In this document: in pieces, positions 58,654-64,000 of the stretch
Layout: each line of letters begins with the position of its first letter
Numbering within the stretch: the stretch's first letter is position 1
Source: Bacteroidota bacterium
GTDB lineage: Bacteria; Bacteroidota; Bacteroidia; Bacteroidales; Dysgonomonadaceae
Assembly: GCA_023424395.1 (NCBI GenBank)
Contig: JAFADY010000017.1
Span: 73,366 to 137,365 of the forward strand
Direction of reading: 5' to 3'
DNA: 64,000 bases
Made by a program: the position numbers and the translations under genes
Notes under the pieces: model-generated
Databases searched by the model: none
The model's input: the letters and a program-made list of their open reading frames with translations, nothing else
Told to the model about the DNA's origin: nothing

Positions 58654-61600
58654 ATGACCAACAAAATAAAAGATAATAACAAACAGTCGATTAAATCTCC
58701 TTTAGGAATCAAGAAGGCTTTGATACTTGGTTCAGGAGCTTTGAAAATTGGTGAAGCGGGAGAATTCGATTATTCCGGTTCTCAAGCTTTGAAAGCGTTG
58801 AAAGAAGAAGGTATTGAAACAGTTCTTATAAACCCCAATATCGCAACCGTTCAAACATCGGAAGGTTCTGCCGATAAAATTTATTTTTTGCCCGTAACTC
58901 CTTATTTTGTAGAAAAAGTTATCGAGAAAGAGAAACCGGATGGTGTTTTACTCGCTTTCGGCGGACAAACAGCTTTAAATTGCGGTGTTCAACTTTACAA
59001 AAGCGGTATTCTCGAAAAATATAATCTTCGTGTCTTGGGAACTCCTGTACAAGCTATTATGGATACCGAAGACCGCGAACTGTTTGTAAAGAAACTCGAT
59101 GAAATTAATGTGAAAACCATTAAAAGTACGGCAGTTTCTTCCATAGGCGATGCGCTGAAAGCGGCGGATGAACTCGGATATCCGATTATCGTTAGGGCTG
59201 CATACGCGCTGGGCGGCTTAGGTTCGGGTTTTTGCAACAACAACGATGAGTTGAAAACTTTAGCCGAAAAAGCTTTTAATTATTCCGATCAATTGTTGAT
59301 CGAAAAATCACTAAAAGGATGGAAAGAGATTGAATACGAGGTAGTCCGCGATCAATACGATAATTGTATTACGGTTTGTAATATGGAGAATCTCGATCCG
59401 CTTGGAATTCACACCGGAGAAAGTATCGTGGTTGCGCCTTCACAAACGCTCACCAATTCCGAATTTCAAAAACTTCGCCGATTGTCCATTGCCATTGTGC
59501 GCCACATCGGTATAGTGGGAGAGTGCAACGTGCAATATGCTTTCGATACCGAGTCGGAAGATTATCGGGTAATTGAGGTGAACGCGCGCCTGAGCCGCTC
59601 ATCGGCGTTGGCATCGAAAGCCACCGGTTATCCGTTGGCTTTTGTGGCGGCCAAACTTGGTTTAGGATACGGGTTGTTCGATTTAAAGAACTCTGTAACA
59701 AAATCTACAAGCGCTTTCTTTGAACCAGCATTGGATTATATTGTTGTGAAAATTCCACGTTGGGATTTAGGCAAATTCACGGGCGTATCTAAAGAAATCG
59801 GTTCAAGTATGAAATCGGTGGGAGAGATTATGGCTATCGGGCGAACTTTTGAAGAAACCATCCAAAAAGGTTTGCGGATGATTGGTTTGGGAATGCACGG
59901 TTTCGTAGAAAATAAAGAATTGAAGATCGATGATATCGACAAAGCGTTGCGCGAACCTACCGATCAACGTATTTTCGTCATCAGTAAAGCTTTCCGAAAA
60001 GGATACACGGTTGATCAGATCTACGATTTGACAAAAATAGATAAGTGGTTTTTGGAGAAACTTTACAACATAATTGAAACTGCCGAAGCATTAGAAAAAT
60101 ATTCGCCTCAAAAGTTGGATTTTAAAAAAGAATCGAATTCCGGTTTCGACGAATTATTGCAAATTGCAAAACAGCAAGGATTTTCCGATTTTCAAGTAGC
60201 GCGAGCCATTTGGAAAGAAAAAATGGACGATAACAGCCTCAAAGCAATAAGAACTTACAGAAAAAAAATGAATATCGTACCGGTCGTAAAGCAAATCGAT
60301 ACTTTGGCTGCCGAATATCCGGCGCAGACCAATTATTTGTATCTCACTTACAACGGAACCGAAAACGATGTGAAATACCTGGGCGACCACAAATCGGTGA
60401 TCGTTCTCGGTTCCGGCGCTTACCGCATCGGCTCGTCGGTTGAATTCGACTGGTGCTCGGTGAACGCGCTCACAACCGTTCGCAATGAAGGTTACCGTTC
60501 GGTAATGATCAATTACAATCCCGAAACCGTTTCAACCGATTACGATATGTGCGATCGTCTATACTTCGATGAGCTTACGTTCGAACGTGTGATGGACATC
60601 ATTGAATTGGAAAATCCGCATGGCGTAATCCTCTCCGTTGGTGGGCAAATACCGAATAATTTGGCGGTGCGCCTTCATAACGCCGATGTGAATATCTTGG
60701 GAACATCGGCCAAAAGTATTGACAATGCGGAAGACAGGCATAAGTTTTCGAGTATGTTGGATAGACTTGATATTGACCAACCGCGATGGATGGAATTAAC
60801 CTCACTCAAAGAAATTCACAAATTCGTGGAAAAAGTGGGTTATCCGGTCTTGGTTCGTCCTTCGTACGTTTTGTCGGGAGCGGCGATGAACGTTTGTTCA
60901 AACGACGAGGAATTGGAAAATTTCCTTCAATTGGCTGCCGATGTTTCAAAAAAATATCCGGTGGTGGTGAGCGAATTTATTGAAAATGCCAAAGAAATAG
61001 AATTTGACGCTGTTGCCGATAAAGGAGCAATGGTTACTTACGCTATTTCGGAGCACGTGGAATTTGCCGGCGTGCACTCGGGCGATGCTACCATTCAGTT
61101 TCCCCCGCAAAGATTGTATGTTGAAACAGCGCGAAAAATAAAGAAAGTGGCCAAAGAAATCGCAAACGCTCTGGAAATTTCAGGCCCGTTTAACATTCAA
61201 TTTTTAGCAAAAGAAAATCAAATCCGTGTTATTGAGTGTAACTTAAGGGCATCGAGGTCGTTTCCTTTTGTGTCTAAAGTTCTGAAGATCAATTTTATTG
61301 AAATAGCCACCAAAGTTATGTTGGGTTTACCGGTTGAAAAACCTCACAAAAGTGCTTTCGATTTAGATTATGTCGGCATAAAAGCATCGCAATTTTCTTT
61401 TTCCCGTTTACAGAAAGCCGATCCGGTTTTGGGAGTGGATATGTCCTCCACGGGAGAAGTCGGTTGTTTGGGAGACGATTTTCATGAAGCGTTGCTAACA
61501 GCGATGCTTTCGGTTGGATACACCATTCCGAAGAAAAACATCCTGTTTTCCACCGGCCCTGCAAAATCTAAGGCCGATCTATTGGATTCTGCCAAATTGT

Positions 61601-61935
61601 TGCATTCAAAAGGTTATAATTTGTTTGCTACGGGGGGCTCACAGAAATTTCTCGTGGAAAACGGCGTTCCGGCAACGTTGGTTTATTGGCCCAATGAAGA
61701 TAAAAGCCCCAACACGGTAGAAATGATTCAAAACAAGCAGATAGATTTGGTGGTGAATATTCCCAAAAACCTTACGCCGGGAGAATTAAAGAACGGATAT
61801 CACATCCGCCGTTCGGCGATCGATTTTAATGTGCCCTTGATAACCAATTCCCGATTGGCGAGCGCGTTTATTCAATCGTTTTGCAACGCAGGTATCGATA
61901 AGATCGAAACCAAATCGTGGGACGAGTATGATTAG
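58654..61935 (+). CDS. carB: Carbamoyl-phosphate synthase large subunit
   Basis: Ammonia- and bicarbonate-using large subunit. The 1093 residues show the two homologous ATP-grasp synthetase halves (about 20-410 and 560-950), each with its signatures: GSGALKIGEAGEFDYSG and LGSGAYRIGSSVEFDWCS, then EIEYEVVRD/EIEFDAVAD and the VIEVNARLSRSSALAS/VIECNLRASRSFPF motifs, and a C-terminal MGS-like allosteric domain (about 960-1093). A short N-terminal extension of about 15 residues precedes the usual start. Its stop is only 8 bases from the convergent acyl-CoA ligase gene, with no terminator visible. Confidence 0.96.
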   Translation: MTNKIKDNNKQSIKSPLGIKKALILGSGALKIGEAGEFDYSGSQALKALKEEGIETVLINPNIATVQTSEGSADKIYFLPVTPYFVEKVIEKEKPDGVLLAFGGQTALNCGVQLYKSGILEKYNLRVLGTPVQAIMDTEDRELFVKKLDEINVKTIKSTAVSSIGDALKAADELGYPIIVRAAYALGGLGSGFCNNNDELKTLAEKAFNYSDQLLIEKSLKGWKEIEYEVVRDQYDNCITVCNMENLDPLGIHTGESIVVAPSQTLTNSEFQKLRRLSIAIVRHIGIVGECNVQYAFDTESEDYRVIEVNARLSRSSALASKATGYPLAFVAAKLGLGYGLFDLKNSVTKSTSAFFEPALDYIVVKIPRWDLGKFTGVSKEIGSSMKSVGEIMAIGRTFEETIQKGLRMIGLGMHGFVENKELKIDDIDKALREPTDQRIFVISKAFRKGYTVDQIYDLTKIDKWFLEKLYNIIETAEALEKYSPQKLDFKKESNSGFDELLQIAKQQGFSDFQVARAIWKEKMDDNSLKAIRTYRKKMNIVPVVKQIDTLAAEYPAQTNYLYLTYNGTENDVKYLGDHKSVIVLGSGAYRIGSSVEFDWCSVNALTTVRNEGYRSVMINYNPETVSTDYDMCDRLYFDELTFERVMDIIELENPHGVILSVGGQIPNNLAVRLHNADVNILGTSAKSIDNAEDRHKFSSMLDRLDIDQPRWMELTSLKEIHKFVEKVGYPVLVRPSYVLSGAAMNVCSNDEELENFLQLAADVSKKYPVVVSEFIENAKEIEFDAVADKGAMVTYAISEHVEFAGVHSGDATIQFPPQRLYVETARKIKKVAKEIANALEISGPFNIQFLAKENQIRVIECNLRASRSFPFVSKVLKINFIEIATKVMLGLPVEKPHKSAFDLDYVGIKASQFSFSRLQKADPVLGVDMSSTGEVGCLGDDFHEALLTAMLSVGYTIPKKNILFSTGPAKSKADLLDSAKLLHSKGYNLFATGGSQKFLVENGVPATLVYWPNEDKSPNTVEMIQNKQIDLVVNIPKNLTPGELKNGYHIRRSAIDFNVPLITNSRLASAFIQSFCNAGIDKIETKSWDEYD

Positions 61936-61943
61936 TAAATTTG

Positions 61944-63602
61944 CTATGGCAAATTTTGATATTTGAACCGGCGGATACTGCGTTTGGGCGTTTTTTCAAA
62001 TTCTTCGTTTTGTAAACGAAAATTGGCTATTTTGCTGTAAGACGGAAGCGTGAAGTTTACTTCAGAAATTAACCGTTGGAAAATTTCAGGATAATTTTTT
62101 TCCGCAATATGGAAAGACGCGAGTACTTCTTTATCCGGAACTATCAAAACTGTTATTTTACCGTTTTCTTCAATAGCTAATGATTCTAAAACGAAAGGAG
62201 AATTATTTATTTTTTCTTCAATTTCTTCGGGATAAATATTTTGTCCCGACGCCCCGAGTATCAAGCTTTTATTTCTTCCTTTTATAAAAATAAAGTTATC
62301 TTTATCTATTATGCCCAAATCGCCCGTTTTCATCCATCCGTCGTCTTGCATAATTTCATGGGTGGCATCTTCATTTTTGTAGTAGCCCAGCATAAGGTTG
62401 GCGCCTTTAACAAGTATTTCTCCAACCACACTTTCAGGGTCTTCCGACTCAATTTTCACCTGCATTCTATCAACAGGGGTACCAACCGATTTCTGTTTAA
62501 ATTTTGTCCAGAAACAGTAAGAGATCAGTGGCCCGCATTCCGTCATGCCGTATCCAACAGTATAAGGAAATTTTATTTTTCTTAAAAAAGATTCAACTTC
62601 CGGATTGATGGCTGAACCGCCGATGACCAATTCGACGAGGTTTCCGCCAAAAACTTCGATCAACGATTTTTTGACCTTATTGTAAACAATTTTTCGCGCG
62701 CCGGGAATTTGCAACATGGTTTTTGCCGGTTGTTTTTCTAACTTAGGAAAAACATTTTTCCGGATAATCTTTTCAATGATCAAGGGAACGGCCAAAACCA
62801 ATTTAGGCTTTACTTTGGCAAACATATCCATTAATATTTTAGGCGAGGGCGCTTTATTCAGGAAATGAATATGACGCCCCATAGAGATGGAATTCAGAAT
62901 TTCGAAAGCCAAACCATACGTATGAGCCATTGGGAGCATGCATACAATTTCGTCTCCGGGTTTGATGTACTGTAAATTATCGATAGCGAACCGCATATTC
63001 GACCACAAACTGCGGTAAGGAATCATAACCCCTTTGGGGTTGCTGGTAGTGCCCGATGTGTAATTAATAACGGCGAGTTCCTCGGGTTTGTCTGTTCTGA
63101 ATGAAATATCGTTGACAAAAAATCCTTTCTCATATTTTTTATCGAAAAAACTGAAAGAATCGATTTCAAAGAGTTTTAAGTTTTTCGATGTTACTTTCAG
63201 CAGTGAAAAAATATCCAATGAAAAAGCCGATTCAATTTGAGGAATGGATTCTATATTTAACTCACGCCAAATGGCCTCATCAATAAATAGCATTTTCGAA
63301 TCGGAGTGATCTACAATGTATTCTATACTTTTTTTATCGAATTCATGTAAAATACTCACCGCCACTGCTCCGTAGGAGAGCGTTGCAAAAAAAGTAACAG
63401 CCCAGTTTGCCGAATTTCTGCCGCAAATGGATATTTTATCGCCTCGTTTTATATCGGCGGCTTTGAAAAATTCGTGAAGTTTATCTATTTCTTGGGCAAA
63501 ATCTTTATATAAAAAAGTTTTTCCTTGAAAATCGGTGAAAACAGGCAAATTCCAGTTGGTTCTTATGCTTTGTTCAATAAGTTGTAAAAAAGAATTATTC
63601 AT
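61944..63602 (-). CDS. AMP-dependent acyl-CoA ligase-type enzyme
   Basis: Adenylate-forming enzyme of the long-chain acyl-CoA synthetase type, which activates a carboxylic acid with ATP to an acyl-AMP and then forms a thioester. The 552 residues have the YTSGTTSNPKGVM P-loop near residue 200, TVGYGMTECGPLIS near 340, MKTGDLGIID near 425 and the C-terminal lid with IKGRNKSLI and NFRLQNEEFEKTPKRSIRR, which carries the catalytic Lys position. Length is normal for bacterial FadD-like enzymes. No acyltransferase or degradation genes are adjacent. Substrate unknown. Confidence 0.9.
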   Translation of the reverse strand: MNNSFLQLIEQSIRTNWNLPVFTDFQGKTFLYKDFAQEIDKLHEFFKAADIKRGDKISICGRNSANWAVTFFATLSYGAVAVSILHEFDKKSIEYIVDHSDSKMLFIDEAIWRELNIESIPQIESAFSLDIFSLLKVTSKNLKLFEIDSFSFFDKKYEKGFFVNDISFRTDKPEELAVINYTSGTTSNPKGVMIPYRSLWSNMRFAIDNLQYIKPGDEIVCMLPMAHTYGLAFEILNSISMGRHIHFLNKAPSPKILMDMFAKVKPKLVLAVPLIIEKIIRKNVFPKLEKQPAKTMLQIPGARKIVYNKVKKSLIEVFGGNLVELVIGGSAINPEVESFLRKIKFPYTVGYGMTECGPLISYCFWTKFKQKSVGTPVDRMQVKIESEDPESVVGEILVKGANLMLGYYKNEDATHEIMQDDGWMKTGDLGIIDKDNFIFIKGRNKSLILGASGQNIYPEEIEEKINNSPFVLESLAIEENGKITVLIVPDKEVLASFHIAEKNYPEIFQRLISEVNFTLPSYSKIANFRLQNEEFEKTPKRSIRRFKYQNLP

Positions 63603-63768
63603 ATATCAGTTTTTTTCTGCCATAATAACACAAAATATGAGCTATTTGTTTATGTTCTTAATACAAAACCATAGAATCCCAAACTTTCTTTAAAAAATAT
63701 TATATGAAGTGATAAATAACGTAAGTTCAATTAGTAAATGCAACTATAAGGAGCCCCAAGAAGAATAA

Positions 63769-63855
63769 TTTTTTCGGACAAAGGAAGAGAAAAAACTTTC
63801 CCTTCACTTTGTGCCGAATGGATAAAATCTCTATCTTGGCCTTCGTCCTAAAAAA
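63769..63855. repeat. Inverted repeat before the IS30-type transposase
   Basis: TTTTTTCGGACAAAGG (63769-63784) and CCTTCGTCCTAAAAAA (63840-63855) pair at 14 of 16 positions and end nine bases before the transposase ATG. This may be a hairpin protecting the gene from read-through, or part of the element's left end. The gap 63603-63768 shows no gene. Confidence 0.5.
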
Positions 63856-63863
63856 GTTGCAGA

Positions 63864-64000
63864 ATGAGACATTTAACCGAGAAACAAAGGTACGTAATTT
63901 TCACCTTACACAAAAGAGGTATTGCTCAAAAAGAGATTGCCCACGAGGTTGGGGTACATAAAAGTACAATAAGCCGGGAATTAAGGCGCAATGCGGGCAA
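63864..64000 (+). CDS. IS30-family transposase, 5' part (cut by window edge)
   Basis: Start of an IS30-type DDE transposase: ATG at 63864 and 45 codons to the edge. The N-terminal helix-turn-helix reads RHLTEKQRYVIFTLHKRG, IAQKEIAHEVGVHKSTISRE and LRRN, characteristic of IS30 transposases. The catalytic domain lies outside the window, so whether the element is intact cannot be judged. Confidence 0.85.
   Translation, partial: MRHLTEKQRYVIFTLHKRGIAQKEIAHEVGVHKSTISRELRRNAG

Overview
The window looks like chromosomal DNA of a Bacteroidota member, most likely order Bacteroidales. The grounds are: fused SecD-SecF (secDF); a DUF3575/DUF3868-OmpA pair; DUF4831; lipoboxes followed by short hydrophilic tails; many -7 boxes of the form TAnnTTTG; ATG starts with AT-rich leaders instead of strong Shine-Dalgarno sequences; and moderate-to-low GC. 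The genus cannot be fixed from sequence alone. Most of the window is housekeeping and envelope genes in short, often divergent or convergent units. No operon longer than three genes is seen.

Layout. 0-3.3 kb: an Mla-type lipid transport operon (permease, ATPase, MCE protein) and a GlsB-like membrane protein. 3.3-6.4 kb: topoisomerase IB, a 21-bp repeat tract that encodes a heptad-repeat frame, a small protein, a membrane/SRPBCC protein and a 7-bp microsatellite. 6.4-9.8 kb: ffh, a four-helix-bundle gene lying inside a perfect 18-bp inverted repeat, folD and a lipoprotein. 9.97-15.5 kb: a complete RND efflux operon (adaptor, pump, TolC-like channel), a MITE-like element and tRNA-Thr(CGT). 15.7-25 kb: a beta-propeller protein, secDF, an M3 oligopeptidase and the DUF3575/DUF3868 pair. 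25-30 kb: dinB, a decayed MNT/HEPN module, an acyltransferase, a broken GIY-YIG gene among palindromic repeats and an ABC-F ATPase. 30-34 kb: DUF72, then a REP-like array with its RAYT transposase inserted between a 3' relic of hisS and intact hisS. 34-42.5 kb: an S41 protease, a frameshifted barrel protein, an ABC1/UbiB kinase, a dual-specificity phosphatase fused to a diacylglycerol-kinase domain, and PIN-PhoH. 42.6-50.3 kb: a second M3 peptidase, sufB, YceI, DUF3298/4163, DUF4831 and pheS. 50.4-64 kb: tilS, a 45-aa membrane protein, serS, a cDPG-synthase-like GTPase opposite arginine deiminase, a lytic transglycosylase, carA-carB, an acyl-CoA ligase-type enzyme, and the start of an IS30-type transposase at the right edge.

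How genes work together. The Mla genes and the RND trio are clear complexes. ArcA would yield citrulline and ammonia from arginine, and CarAB makes carbamoyl phosphate for pyrimidine and arginine synthesis, so 53.5-62 kb is a nitrogen/carbamoyl neighbourhood with an unexplained GTPase. SerS, PheS, HisS, TilS and Ffh add translation and targeting functions.

The most unusual parts are the hisS/REP/RAYT structure, the heptad-repeat tract, the inverted-repeat cassette around the four-helix-bundle gene, the phosphatase-lipid kinase fusion, and a run of genes broken by single-base shifts (26.2-27.9, 32.1-32.5 and 35.7-36.2 kb). The broken genes could be real decay or consensus errors. I did not see a clearly new multi-gene defence or mobile system. 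Motif positions and counts were made by eye.
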